From the NCBI RefSeq assembly GCF_029081005.1, contig NZ_JAJQTQ010000005.1:124001-188000 (forward strand): a stretch of DNA of 64,000 bases, read 5' to 3'. The notes beneath the pieces were generated by a model that saw nothing but the letters and a program-made list of their open reading frames with translations, was not told the DNA's origin and made no database searches. This document shows positions 35,706-43,837 of this stretch, piece by piece. The first letter of the stretch is position 1. Each line of letters opens with the position of its first letter. This DNA comes from Halomonas elongata. GTDB lineage: Bacteria; Pseudomonadota; Gammaproteobacteria; Pseudomonadales; Halomonadaceae. A program made the position numbers and the translations under genes.

Positions 35706-37741
35706 GCAAGACAGCCATTACACCTGACCAAATCGCGGCCAAGCTGACCCAGCCTGGACCTAAGCTGAGCACTAAACCCGCCGATCGGCTGCCGGCACCG
35801 ACCACCGAGCAGGCGATGACCCTGACCCTGGATCAGTTGCGTCCCTATGATCGCAATCCGCGTACACAACGGAATGCCAAGTACGACGAGATCAAGGATA
35901 GTATCCGAGCCGTGGGGCTAAAGCAGAAGCTGACGGTCACCCAGCGTCCAGGTGATGACCGCTACATGATCTCCGATGGCGGTAACACGCGGCTGACCAT
36001 CCTCAATGAATTACATGAGGAAACCGGCGAAGAACGATTTTACTACCAGGACTGCCATTTCATTCCTTGGCAAGGCGAGATCAACGTCCTCGCCGGGCAC
36101 CTGGCCGAGAACGACAACCGTGGTCAACTCAGCTGGATCGAGCGGGCACGGGGTGTCTATGACTCCAAACGGATGATTGAGGAGGAAGCTAACGAATCCA
36201 TCTCCTTGCGTGAACTGACTCGTAGGCTGAAAGAGCTCGGTTTTTCTATCAGCTTGAGCCACGTTTCCAAAATGCTCTATACCGTAGAGCACTTCCTGCC
36301 CACCCTCCCTCTGACGCTCGATAGCGGCATGGGTAAGGGGCAGATCGAGAAATTGATCTCCTATCGGCAATTCTGCGAGGAGTGCTGGGAGCGTTGCCGT
36401 GCCTACTGGGAAGCCCATGCCGATGATCTCGGTGAGGGTGAGCAGTGGGCTAACAGTGTCATTGAGGGTGACTTCGCTCAGGCATGGCATGACGAGATGA
36501 CCCAGCTCGATCATGAAGGCCAGACGGAGTTTCGCTGGAACATCGTCGAGGACCGTCTCAAGGGCATGCTCCACGACCATACTGGGCTCCACTTCAACCC
36601 TATCGATATGGCGTGGAAGAACTGGTTTACGGTACGCAAGCATGCGCGTGCAGCCAGTGAGGAAGAGAAAGCCGATATCTGGACCACGGTCGACAGTGAA
36701 CTGGAGCGGCTGCGTCATCCCCAGGAACGCCACCTCTATCCGCCGAAAGAGGACTCCAGTAAGGGAAGCAAGACCTCATCAAAACCATCTCAAAAGCTGG
36801 CGTCTGGAAACCCTTCGCCTGATGCCGATGAAACCGGTCACAGCGAGAGTGGTGCCGAGGGCTATCATGATGATCTGACCTTCGAAGAAGGCCAGACCGA
36901 TCTGTCACCCCCCGCCGCCCCCAAAGCCAACGAGCGAGGTGTACCTACCCCAGGTGGAGTCGATGAGTCCGCACAGATGAAAGAGATGCGGGCTCAACTC
37001 GCCAAACTCGAGCAACGGAATGCCGAGCTTGAGGCAGAGTCTCAGAAGCCTCTGGTTGCCCCACCATCGACTGGCTCCAGTGAGTCCAGTGGCGATGACC
37101 TTGCAGGACTCTTGGATTCCGATGGGTTCATGCAGGAGCACAACCCACAGCCGACTCGGTCGCCCGAGGAACAGGAAACTCTGGTCGACGACTTGACCCT
37201 CTCACCCTATGAAGAGAGTGAGGGGCATCGGCAGCTTCGCCACTGGCAAGCGAAAGAGCATGGTGAAGAAGCCATCGACTTCGAAGCCGCCGCCCTCAAA
37301 TCTGTGCCACTGATGTCAGGCGGCCCCGTCGCACCGATCACTGATCTCTGGCATGTCCCGGCTTGGCGCCGGAATGCTCGCGATCTCCGCATGCAAATTG
37401 GCGAGGTCGTCCAGGCCTTGGCCGGTTGGGCCGACATCGAGGTCTCTGGCACCAGTGAAATCATCCGCCTCAACGCCCGTGATGGACTGGGGTACGAGCT
37501 CGACCCGCTCGGCGACAATCCAGGACGCCGTGCTCAATTGATCTGGCAGCTACTCGCTGGCCTGCAGGGCGACATCGATCCGATGCTGCCCGCCGAGATT
37601 TCATTGTTCGGGGAACTGGTCGGCAGTCACGGCACCGACAGCGATGTTTGCCTGCCTGATGGCCTGTTCATCCGCGTGTTCTGGCTGACTCGCCTGATCC
37701 GTGTATTGCGTGAAGTACTCGCAGAGGGGGATCCCCAATGA
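35702..37741 (+). CDS. ICE-type ParB (TIGR03764-like)
   Basis: The 679-aa protein is a very long ParB. The N-terminal nuclease/CTPase-like domain holds LDQLRPYDRNPRTQRNAKYDEIKDSI and DGGNTRLTIL; a helix-turn-helix follows (SLRELTRRLKELGFSISLSHVSKML). The middle is a low-complexity acidic linker and a coiled coil (AQLAKLEQRNAELEAESQ). The C-terminal part is a further domain specific to PFGI-1-like ICEs. It should load on a centromere site and work with ParA in keeping the element. Confidence 0.88.
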   Translation: MSKTAITPDQIAAKLTQPGPKLSTKPADRLPAPTTEQAMTLTLDQLRPYDRNPRTQRNAKYDEIKDSIRAVGLKQKLTVTQRPGDDRYMISDGGNTRLTILNELHEETGEERFYYQDCHFIPWQGEINVLAGHLAENDNRGQLSWIERARGVYDSKRMIEEEANESISLRELTRRLKELGFSISLSHVSKMLYTVEHFLPTLPLTLDSGMGKGQIEKLISYRQFCEECWERCRAYWEAHADDLGEGEQWANSVIEGDFAQAWHDEMTQLDHEGQTEFRWNIVEDRLKGMLHDHTGLHFNPIDMAWKNWFTVRKHARAASEEEKADIWTTVDSELERLRHPQERHLYPPKEDSSKGSKTSSKPSQKLASGNPSPDADETGHSESGAEGYHDDLTFEEGQTDLSPPAAPKANERGVPTPGGVDESAQMKEMRAQLAKLEQRNAELEAESQKPLVAPPSTGSSESSGDDLAGLLDSDGFMQEHNPQPTRSPEEQETLVDDLTLSPYEESEGHRQLRHWQAKEHGEEAIDFEAAALKSVPLMSGGPVAPITDLWHVPAWRRNARDLRMQIGEVVQALAGWADIEVSGTSEIIRLNARDGLGYELDPLGDNPGRRAQLIWQLLAGLQGDIDPMLPAEISLFGELVGSHGTDSDVCLPDGLFIRVFWLTRLIRVLREVLAEGDPQ

Positions 37742-38349
37742 CGACGCCACAACTCAACCATGCACTTTTCAACCAGGCACTGGTGCTGATCCGTGAGGGT
37801 GATATGCGCCGGGCGCGCGCACTCGGGTTCAACAATGAAGAGCTGCAGCGCCTGAGTCGACTGCGGGCCAGCGAGATCGAGAGCCTGATCAACGAGTTCC
37901 CAGGAGTCGCACGATTCGAGCTGGATCACGACACCTTCAAGGCGGCTCTTCGACGCATCGATCGCGATCAGGATCGCGACAGCCTCGTTGATCACTGCAT
38001 TCGTCACGGGGCCAGCGTGCAGATGTTGGCCACCTTCTTTGGCCTGACACCGAACGACTGCTCAGCGCGGCGCACCCTGCTCGGGGTGCCCAGTCGGCAG
38101 GGGCGCCTGCCCATGCCAGAGGAGGCTATCGAGGTCGATGCCTGGCACCGCTGGCAGACCATCAGTGACGATCCGTCCAGTCCGTCAGCCGCCGAGGACA
38201 TCAAAGGCATGTTGGTGCTAGCGGAAGAAGTCGAATTGCCACTGGCCGTGATCTGGACACTGATCAAGCAATGGACGACGCCAGAGCAACCACGGCAGGA
38301 AAGTCTGCCGGGTGAGGACGAGGGCGAGATGCGTGCAGGAGTGGCGTGA
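37738..38349 (+). CDS. DUF2857 family protein
   Basis: The 203-aa protein fits DUF2857, a family found with ParB and the STY4528 replication protein in these ICEs. Marks are NQALVLIREGDMRRARALGFNNEELQRLSRL and HCIRHGASVQMLATFFGLTPNDCSARRTLLG, which could include a helix-turn-helix. A DNA-binding role in replication or regulation is inferred. It overlaps parB by four bases. Confidence 0.8.
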   Translation: MTTPQLNHALFNQALVLIREGDMRRARALGFNNEELQRLSRLRASEIESLINEFPGVARFELDHDTFKAALRRIDRDQDRDSLVDHCIRHGASVQMLATFFGLTPNDCSARRTLLGVPSRQGRLPMPEEAIEVDAWHRWQTISDDPSSPSAAEDIKGMLVLAEEVELPLAVIWTLIKQWTTPEQPRQESLPGEDEGEMRAGVA

Positions 38350-39620
38350 TGAAGAGTTTTGACGCGCTTGTCGGGCGCGCCGCGTCATCCCTGACTCAAC
38401 GCCGAGGCAATGATGCCTCGGCGTCGGCCGTTGAAGATGACGCACTCGACGGACTGCTCTTCATGGGAAATCCCCATGAAACAGTGCCTCGAGCACTACT
38501 GCTGGATCAGCGGTTGGGCGCTGTCGATGTATTGGGTTGGCAAATGATCCGGCTTCTGTCGAATGCCGACCGCACAACCGCGTTTCCGACCTATGACGAA
38601 CTGGAGCCGTTGTTGCGATCAGGGGCCGGACAGAAAGCCTCGCGGAAGACAGTTGCCAGAGTGATCGCGATCCTCCGTCTGACACGCTGGATGACTCTGG
38701 GGATGAAGGCTCGCAATACCACGAACGGGCGCATGATCGGCAACGTCTATGTGTTACATGACGAGCCGCTGGCTCCTGCCGAGTCACTGTCCCTTGACCA
38801 GGACTACATCGAGTATGTGATCCGTTGCACGAAGCACAGCAACAAGGCCGTGGCCACCGTCGCTCGACTGGTTAGGGACGAGCTGGCCGAAAGTGGTGTG
38901 CTCGAAGTTCCGACGCGACTGGACGTCATCGAACAGCGTGCCAGGCACCAGTGGGAATCCGAGTTTCCAGCGGAAACTCAGGCATCAGCCCCCCAGTTCC
39001 CTATGGAAACTCAGGCAAATTCACCCAGTTTCCAGCGGAAACCAAGGCAGTTTCCAGGCAACGAATCGCCCAGTTCCCAGCGGAAACTCAGTCCAGAATC
39101 AGAAGCTTACAGCGCAGTTTCCATTGAGGACGCCCCTACTACAGTACGTAGTTATACAAACTCAGTATGTAAAACCACCGCGCGCGAGGATTCCCAAGCG
39201 TCATTGATCTGGTCATGGCCACTCGAGTTGACCAGTGAGGAACGTGAGTCGGTGACGGTCATGTTGAACGGTCTGCCAAACGACGTTCAGCAGGCGGTGA
39301 TCGACGAAGCTGCCGGACGACTCGAGGCTGGCAAGGTGAAGTCCCCCAAAGGCTTCCTGCACACCCTGGCCAAACGTGCGGCCTCGAATCAATTCCAGGT
39401 CACGCACTTCGGGCGAGGCATTGCTGACAAGCGAAATGGACAATCCGTACAGACGCCATCACAGACATCTCCAGTGGATCCTTATACCCCATCACCCCCT
39501 GGCCCCCGATCCGCTGACTCACTGATTGACCAGGCCCCTCAACCGATCTCTGCGGAAACGCAGAAGGCCCGAGAGAACATGCTGAAACGCCTGGGGATAC
39601 ATCCAGCTAGAAACCTATGA
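38349..39620 (+). CDS. STY4528-type pathogenicity-island/ICE replication protein
   Basis: The 423-aa protein has a conserved N-terminal region (LDGLLFMGNPHETVPRALLLDQRLGAVDVLGWQMIRL) and a winged-helix-like YDELEPLLRSGAGQKASRKTVARVIAILRLTRWM, as in the STY4528 family that is thought to start ICE replication. From residue 205 to 265 the protein turns into low complexity because the DNA holds repeated inverted repeats in three frames, listed separately. The C-terminal part regains a globular pattern. The ATG overlaps the DUF2857 stop. Confidence 0.85.
   Translation: MKSFDALVGRAASSLTQRRGNDASASAVEDDALDGLLFMGNPHETVPRALLLDQRLGAVDVLGWQMIRLLSNADRTTAFPTYDELEPLLRSGAGQKASRKTVARVIAILRLTRWMTLGMKARNTTNGRMIGNVYVLHDEPLAPAESLSLDQDYIEYVIRCTKHSNKAVATVARLVRDELAESGVLEVPTRLDVIEQRARHQWESEFPAETQASAPQFPMETQANSPSFQRKPRQFPGNESPSSQRKLSPESEAYSAVSIEDAPTTVRSYTNSVCKTTAREDSQASLIWSWPLELTSEERESVTVMLNGLPNDVQQAVIDEAAGRLEAGKVKSPKGFLHTLAKRAASNQFQVTHFGRGIADKRNGQSVQTPSQTSPVDPYTPSPPGPRSADSLIDQAPQPISAETQKARENMLKRLGIHPARNL
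38961..39122. repeat. Cluster of 17-bp inverted repeats inside the replication gene (candidate iterons)
   Basis: Full copies of the dyad AGTTTCC-N3-GGAAACT (with at most one or two changes) lie at 38962-38978, 38995-39011, 39027-39043 and 39072-39088. Half copies AGTTTCC lie at 39049-39055 and 39116-39122. Start-to-start steps are 33, 32, 22, 23 and 44 bases, close to whole helical turns. The copies fall in three codon phases, so it is the DNA, not the protein, that is repeated. An AT-rich stretch with an ACTAC/GTAGT dyad follows at about 39136-39180. Confidence 0.85.
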
Positions 39621-39628
39621 CATCGCCT

Positions 39629-39645
39629 TTAACGTTTTCGGTGGG
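39629..39645 (+). promoter_or_regulatory. Shared ICE upstream motif, copy 1
   Basis: TTAACGTTTTCGGTGGG lies 77 bases before the start of the TIGR03761 gene. It is one of five matching sites (TTAACNTTYYYSRYNGR) at nearly fixed distance from ICE genes. Between it and the gene is a perfect palindrome GATGGGATCCCATC (39668-39681). Confidence 0.6.
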
Positions 39646-39705
39646 GCGCAATTCGAGAAGCATTGATGATGGGATCCCATCCAGTGCATTGACTCAGGAG
39701 AATTT

Positions 39706-40470
39706 ATGGCCGGTGCAGAGCCCCGTGTAGGGCAGTTGCGAAGTCGGATCGAAATGACCCTGCACACCTACCCCGCCGTGCTTGCCTGGCATGGCCGAGG
39801 GGTTGAGAGCGGAAAACCCCAGGTGGTCGGACTGAAAACCTACTTATTCTTGGCTGGACGCATTCACCAGGCCGCAGCGAAGGACGATCCATATGCTGAC
39901 TACTGGCTACTGAGTCTTGAAGACAGGACCAACACATCACGTCAGGCGCTTAGACAGCTCAGAAAGCGAATCGACAAGATACTGACTGAAGACATCCCGG
40001 AAGGATTAGAGGTCAGCCGCAATGTCAGCCAACAGCCGTTCACGACACCGGTGTTTACCGGAGGCCATATAGGTTGGCAAGCCGTCATGCTGCTCATGGA
40101 ATACGACGGCATTGTGCGAGATGTGCTGCTTGCCCATCACATCGGTCTAATTGGCAAGAAACAAATGGCGTCCATGATCCGGGACCAGGGAGGGCATGCG
40201 ATACGTTCTTTGTGCTTTGCTCCGGCCAAGTTCCCCGGGTTCTCTGGTGCCACACGCGACGACTTCGCAGCAAACAACGCCAAAGCCCGAGCTGCCAGGG
40301 AGAAATTCGGCGAGTTGCCGCAGGACATCCTTGAAGGGACGCGCCGTAGCGAGTTTGCTCCATCGCTTCGACGTGATGGAACGGTGCCCGCTTCTGGTGG
40401 TGAGGGACTGGAAGGCGCGGACCTCGATAGCGATCAGTTAATGCCTCAAAGCGACGAAACAAAAGACTGA
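39706..40470 (+). CDS. TIGR03761 family ICE protein (PFL_4669 type)
   Basis: The 254-aa protein matches the PFL_4669/TIGR03761 family that follows the STY4528 gene in these ICEs. Marks are LHTYPAVLAWHGRG, KPQVVGLKTYLFLAGRIHQAAAKDDPYADYWLL, and TGGHIGWQAVMLLMEYDGIVRDVLLAHHIGLI with a CFAPAKFPGFSG end. Function is unknown; replication or conjugation support is assumed from its constant place. An AGGAG site precedes the ATG. Confidence 0.85.
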   Translation: MAGAEPRVGQLRSRIEMTLHTYPAVLAWHGRGVESGKPQVVGLKTYLFLAGRIHQAAAKDDPYADYWLLSLEDRTNTSRQALRQLRKRIDKILTEDIPEGLEVSRNVSQQPFTTPVFTGGHIGWQAVMLLMEYDGIVRDVLLAHHIGLIGKKQMASMIRDQGGHAIRSLCFAPAKFPGFSGATRDDFAANNAKARAAREKFGELPQDILEGTRRSEFAPSLRRDGTVPASGGEGLEGADLDSDQLMPQSDETKD

Positions 40471-40480
40471 GGCCACCTTC

Positions 40481-40521
40481 GGGTGATGACACTGTCATCA
40501 CGTCCAACTGGGTGGCTGGGG
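40481..40521. repeat. 41-bp direct repeat, left copy
   Basis: This 41-base unit is identical to 40597-40637. It holds the perfect palindrome TGATGACA-C-TGTCATCA (40484-40500). The two copies flank two tandem 39-bp units. Confidence 0.9.
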
Positions 40522-40598
40522 TGTTTCCCCCGGAAACAGCCCAGGAAGGTGGCAGCCGGGTGTTTCCCCCGGAAACAGCCCAGGAAGGTGGCAGCCGG
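40521..40598. repeat. Two tandem 39-bp units with TTTCC-N3-GGAAA dyads
   Basis: Two identical 39-base units start at 40521 and 40560. Each holds the inverted repeat TGTTTCC-CCC-GGAAACA (40522-40538 and 40561-40577), the same 17-base layout and TTTCC/GGAAA core as the dyads inside the STY4528 gene. This suggests both clusters are bound by one protein. Confidence 0.9.
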
Positions 40599-40637
40599 GT
40601 GATGACACTGTCATCACGTCCAACTGGGTGGCTGGGG
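40597..40637. repeat. 41-bp direct repeat, right copy
   Basis: Identical to 40481-40521, with its TGATGACA-C-TGTCATCA palindrome at 40600-40616. It lies 30 bases before the DUF3158 gene start. Confidence 0.9.
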
Positions 40638-40666
40638 CAGCGAGTTTTTAGATACCACGACAGGAC

Positions 40667-41152
40667 ATGACCATGAATTCGACTGCACTGGAACAGCGTC
40701 AAGACTTTGCACTGGATCAGTACGCAAAGGGCCTTTTAAAACCCTTTCTTAAGGGTAAAGGGGGAATCATCCGATTCAGGGATGAGCTCGAGGAAGAATG
40801 CCGGAGACTTTGGCAGGAGGCGGCCGACTTTGCCAACCAATACAACCGGACCGTGGTCCAGGCCGGTCTATGGCTAAAACCGCACAACAACAGTGGAGGC
40901 CGAGTTCGCGCAGTGCAGTGGCGAGACAAGGGGCAGACCCAGATGGGGCGACGTCTACTGGAAGCGGTTTTGCAGTATGGAGATGTCCCGCAGGGCATGA
41001 AGCGGCAATTGGTCGAGATCGAAACCGAGCGGGCCATCTTCAATGCCAAAATCGCAGCGGTGACTCGCCAGGTGGATCGACTTAACAAAGTCATCAATGA
41101 CCTGGATGAGATCGAAACGATGGAAAACTCACACCCTACAACAACGGGATGA
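40667..41152 (+). CDS. DUF3158 family ICE protein
   Basis: The 161-aa protein fits DUF3158: LLKPFLKGKGGIIRFRDELEEECRRLWQEAADFANQYN, GLWLKPHNNSGGRVRAVQWR, then a helical C-terminus. It follows TIGR03761 and precedes SSB in related ICEs. Function unknown; the order suggests DNA replication or repair. The upstream gap holds the repeat block, which could also control this gene. Confidence 0.82.
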   Translation: MTMNSTALEQRQDFALDQYAKGLLKPFLKGKGGIIRFRDELEEECRRLWQEAADFANQYNRTVVQAGLWLKPHNNSGGRVRAVQWRDKGQTQMGRRLLEAVLQYGDVPQGMKRQLVEIETERAIFNAKIAAVTRQVDRLNKVINDLDEIETMENSHPTTTG

Positions 41153-41158
41153 CTGGTC

Positions 41159-41578
41159 ATGGATAAGCAACAGGAATTGATTCAGGAGGCCATCCGGGAG
41201 GCACGACGGGAAGAGCTTCGGGATCCGTATAACTATGCGGAACAGGTGGGTAATGTTTTTGTCGCCACGATCAAAACACTTATTGCTGCCGTCGCACTTC
41301 TAGGCGGCTTGACGATGGGAGGCGCATTGATCTCGATTTCAGTAGCTCCGATCAATCCATTGAGTGGCGTTACATATACCGAACTCCATTATCTCAGCCA
41401 GAGACTCGTCACGTTTCTAGGCTCCTGCACGCTCGTTTGGTGTGCGATGCGTAACGTTGGCGGGTATTGCAACGTTTTTCGCCGGGAAATTCAGTGGCGA
41501 ATTGACTATATCAATTCGGCAGGGGCGACACGCGATGCGAGGAAAGCCCGGGACAATGCAGACGAGGCAACAGAATGA
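41159..41578 (+). CDS. Small membrane protein
   Basis: The 139-aa protein has two predicted membrane segments (FVATIKTLIAAVALLGGLTM with GGALISISVAP, and LVTFLGSCTLVWCAMRNVGG) between charged ends. No family is recognised. It starts six bases after the DUF3158 gene and so shares its transcript. Confidence 0.7.
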   Translation: MDKQQELIQEAIREARREELRDPYNYAEQVGNVFVATIKTLIAAVALLGGLTMGGALISISVAPINPLSGVTYTELHYLSQRLVTFLGSCTLVWCAMRNVGGYCNVFRREIQWRIDYINSAGATRDARKARDNADEATE

Positions 41579-41594
41579 ATGTCCTGATAGCGCC

Positions 41595-41611
41595 TTAACA
41601 TTCTTGGCGGA
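41595..41611 (+). promoter_or_regulatory. Shared ICE upstream motif, copy 2
   Basis: TTAACATTCTTGGCGGA lies 77 bases before the SSB start codon, the same distance as for the TIGR03761 gene. Confidence 0.6.
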
Positions 41612-41671
41612 CAGTCCCGATTCTCGTCATGGACAGTGCTCATACATTCACTTATCGCAGGAGCTTTTGAG

Positions 41672-42181
41672 ATGAGCACGCATTTTATGGGCGAGGGGAA
41701 CATCGGAACTGATCCTGAGTACAAGTTGCTCCCTGCCAACGGCAATCAGCCACCACGTGGCGTGATGCGCTTGAACGTCCGCTTCGACAATCCCGTTCCC
41801 ACGGATACAGGCAATGTCGATCGCGGCGGATTTTGGGCCAATGTGGAAATCTGGCACCGCGACGTCGAGAACTGGGCGACTCGCCTCTATCAGAAGGGGA
41901 TGCGCGTCATGGTGTCAGGTCGCATGGTGCTCGATGAGTGGAAGGATCGGGAAACGGGAGAAGACCGCTCTCAGTTCAAGGTGCAAGCCGTTCGCATCGG
42001 CATCCTGCCCTTCCGAATCTCACAGGTCGTACTTGAGCCCGCCAATAACACGCCGCAACAGCCTGCTCAACAGCAACAGCCTTCGCCGGCGCATAACCAG
42101 AATGGAGCCTATTCCAAGGCTGCCGGTCCAGACGGCGAATGGGAAAACCCGGTGGGCCAAGGGGTGACACCTGACCAGTAA
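41672..42181 (+). CDS. ssb: Single-stranded DNA-binding protein
   Basis: The 169-aa protein has an N-terminal OB fold (HFMGEGNIGTDPEYKLL, MRLNVRFDNP, GGFWANVEIWHRDVENWATRLYQKGMRVMVSGRM) and a glutamine-rich tail. The tail ends in GQGVTPDQ and lacks the acidic DDDIPF-type tip that host SSB uses to recruit repair proteins. It probably coats ICE single strands during transfer. An AGGAG site precedes the ATG. Confidence 0.9.
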   Translation: MSTHFMGEGNIGTDPEYKLLPANGNQPPRGVMRLNVRFDNPVPTDTGNVDRGGFWANVEIWHRDVENWATRLYQKGMRVMVSGRMVLDEWKDRETGEDRSQFKVQAVRIGILPFRISQVVLEPANNTPQQPAQQQQPSPAHNQNGAYSKAAGPDGEWENPVGQGVTPDQ

Positions 42182-42257
42182 TCATACCCCCCTGTAGGCG
42201 CTCTGTTTGCAGGGGGATCTCTGAACCTACTCAGGTATCGACGTAGAGGTATGACCC

Positions 42258-42845
42258 ATGGACCCTAGTCTGATGGATTCCAATGAAGTCCGGCCTGCAC
42301 CAGGGATAGATGCACCGAACAACCAGAAGGAAGAGCATGTCGCAGTATTCAAGCCTTCAGCCAAAGCAGCGATCCCTACGGCATTAGGCTGGGTTCTACT
42401 GGCAATCGCGTTTTCGGCATCATTGGTTTTTGCAATGATCCAGCGGCCGGACCTGGTCTACTTGCCTGGAACACGCTTGGCACTGCTCTTGGGCCTCATC
42501 TGGGCCGTGTGCTTGATACCGCTGTTATACAAGTTGCTAGTCCTGAAAACGATGACCTACTCCCTTTCGACTCAGCGTCTTGAATATACCCGGGGTATTC
42601 TACATCGCCGTCGAGATCAGCTAGAGTTGGTACGGATTCGAGATATCACCTCGAATCGAACGCTGATGGACCGGCTGTTAGGCATTGGCACCGTTATCTT
42701 GGATACCGTCGACCGTTCTCATCCCGAATTCAGAATCCAAGCCCAACCGAACGTGTATGAGCTCAGCGATTGGCTGCACAAGTTGAATGCTGCAGAGCGT
42801 CAGCGACTTGGGTATCGGGAGTACGAAGGAACGCAGGGACTCTGA
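42258..42845 (+). CDS. Bacterial PH-domain (YdbS-like) membrane protein
   Basis: The 195-aa protein has two membrane segments (AIPTALGWVLLAIAFSASLV and LALLLGLIWAVCLIPLLYKL) and then a bPH2/DUF304 domain: YSLSTQRLEYTRGILHRRRDQLELVRIRDI, LLGIGTVILDTV. Such proteins sit in the inner membrane, function unknown. It is unusual between ssb and topB and may be cargo. Its start lies 77 bases after ssb. Confidence 0.8.
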   Translation: MDPSLMDSNEVRPAPGIDAPNNQKEEHVAVFKPSAKAAIPTALGWVLLAIAFSASLVFAMIQRPDLVYLPGTRLALLLGLIWAVCLIPLLYKLLVLKTMTYSLSTQRLEYTRGILHRRRDQLELVRIRDITSNRTLMDRLLGIGTVILDTVDRSHPEFRIQAQPNVYELSDWLHKLNAAERQRLGYREYEGTQGL

Positions 42846-42898
42846 AACAGTTGTCCCTAGTTGGTCGACTGAATGCCTGATTCAATAAGGATGTGGAA

Positions 42899-43471
42899 AT
42901 GAAACGTGTATTGATGACTGCAGGACTACTGGCACTGACAGGGTGCGCCGCTCAGGACCATTACTACTCTCAGGGCGTGTGTGTGACATGCATCAACAAC
43001 CCGATCACCGGCGAGCCAGTGAACTACGACCCCAGTGAAACGCCACAACGGGTGGCGACCAATGCGCAAGGCGAGACCGTCGATGTCAGCAATCTGGGGA
43101 GTCAACGAGGATCTGTCGATATCGAGTCTCCCGTCGACGTGGATACCGCCTATGCTCGCATCAAGTCGGCGATGGGGTTCCGTTCGCCGAACGATTTTGA
43201 GAGCCCCGAGAGTACGACAGCGAAAATGCAGATGGGTGATGCCGCCTGGAAGCATGACCGCACTCCGGGTGCCTACTACAACCTCGGGGACTACGGCCGC
43301 CAGACGGTCGGTGGCACGCGCTACTCCATCCTCCAGCGCGTTCAAATCGAGAAGAGTGGCGCCGGTTCGCGGATCCATTACAGTTGGGCACCGGCAGACA
43401 AGCGGATTCCCTATGATGGGGCCGCGATGGAAGATGCACTGACGCAGCGCCTGAACGCCGCCTTGCAGTAA
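42899..43471 (+). CDS. Predicted lipoprotein
   Basis: The 190-aa product has a lipoprotein signal (MKRVLMTAGLLALTGC, lipid on Cys16) and a mature domain with SPVDVDTAYARIKSAMGF and ILQRVQIEKSGAGSRIHYSW, loosely like small BamC-type or steroidogenic-fold domains. No firm family. It follows the PH-domain gene and may act with it at the envelope. Confidence 0.65.
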   Translation: MKRVLMTAGLLALTGCAAQDHYYSQGVCVTCINNPITGEPVNYDPSETPQRVATNAQGETVDVSNLGSQRGSVDIESPVDVDTAYARIKSAMGFRSPNDFESPESTTAKMQMGDAAWKHDRTPGAYYNLGDYGRQTVGGTRYSILQRVQIEKSGAGSRIHYSWAPADKRIPYDGAAMEDALTQRLNAALQ

Positions 43472-43504
43472 GGGTTGTGTATCCACCTGACGTGAGGGAT
43501 ATCT

Positions 43505-43726
43505 ATGGCTGATGAGGCTGATTTTGCAGCAGCAATCACCGACCGGATGGTCAGCGAGAGAGTCGGTGGTGTTTTGAACAGCGTCAGTACTGTCGCTGAT
43601 AACACCCACTGTGAAGAGTGCGGCGATGCAATCCCTGCGGCACGCCGGATAGCCGCCCCATGGGCGACAGTGTGTGTACCGTGCAAAGAAGCTCAGGAAA
43701 GAGCTTCGACGCACTATCGTCGATAA
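43505..43726 (+). CDS. TraR/DksA-type zinc-finger protein
   Basis: The 73-aa protein has the C-terminal four-cysteine finger of the TraR/DksA family (CEECGDAIPAARR and CVPCKEAQE). Plasmid TraR binds RNA polymerase and shifts promoter use like DksA with ppGpp. Here it could tune ICE or host transcription. A short acidic N-terminus (MADEADFAAA) matches TraR. Confidence 0.85.
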   Translation: MADEADFAAAITDRMVSERVGGVLNSVSTVADNTHCEECGDAIPAARRIAAPWATVCVPCKEAQERASTHYRR

Positions 43727-43764
43727 CCTTGTTCTCGGTTCGGTAAGAACCGTGACGCACCCGA

Positions 43765-43781
43765 TTAACCTTCCTGACTGA
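43765..43781 (+). promoter_or_regulatory. Shared ICE upstream motif, copy 3
   Basis: TTAACCTTCCTGACTGA lies 73 bases before the topB start codon. Confidence 0.6.
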
Positions 43782-43837
43782 CGCCTCCCATCTCACGGGG
43801 CATCGTATTCCTCAGTAGATTTCCACGAGGATACTCC

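Noticed and set aside
40481..40637. Possible short CRISPR array because of regular repeats.
   Set aside because: Units are tandem without unique spacers, there are only two of each type, and no cas genes are near.
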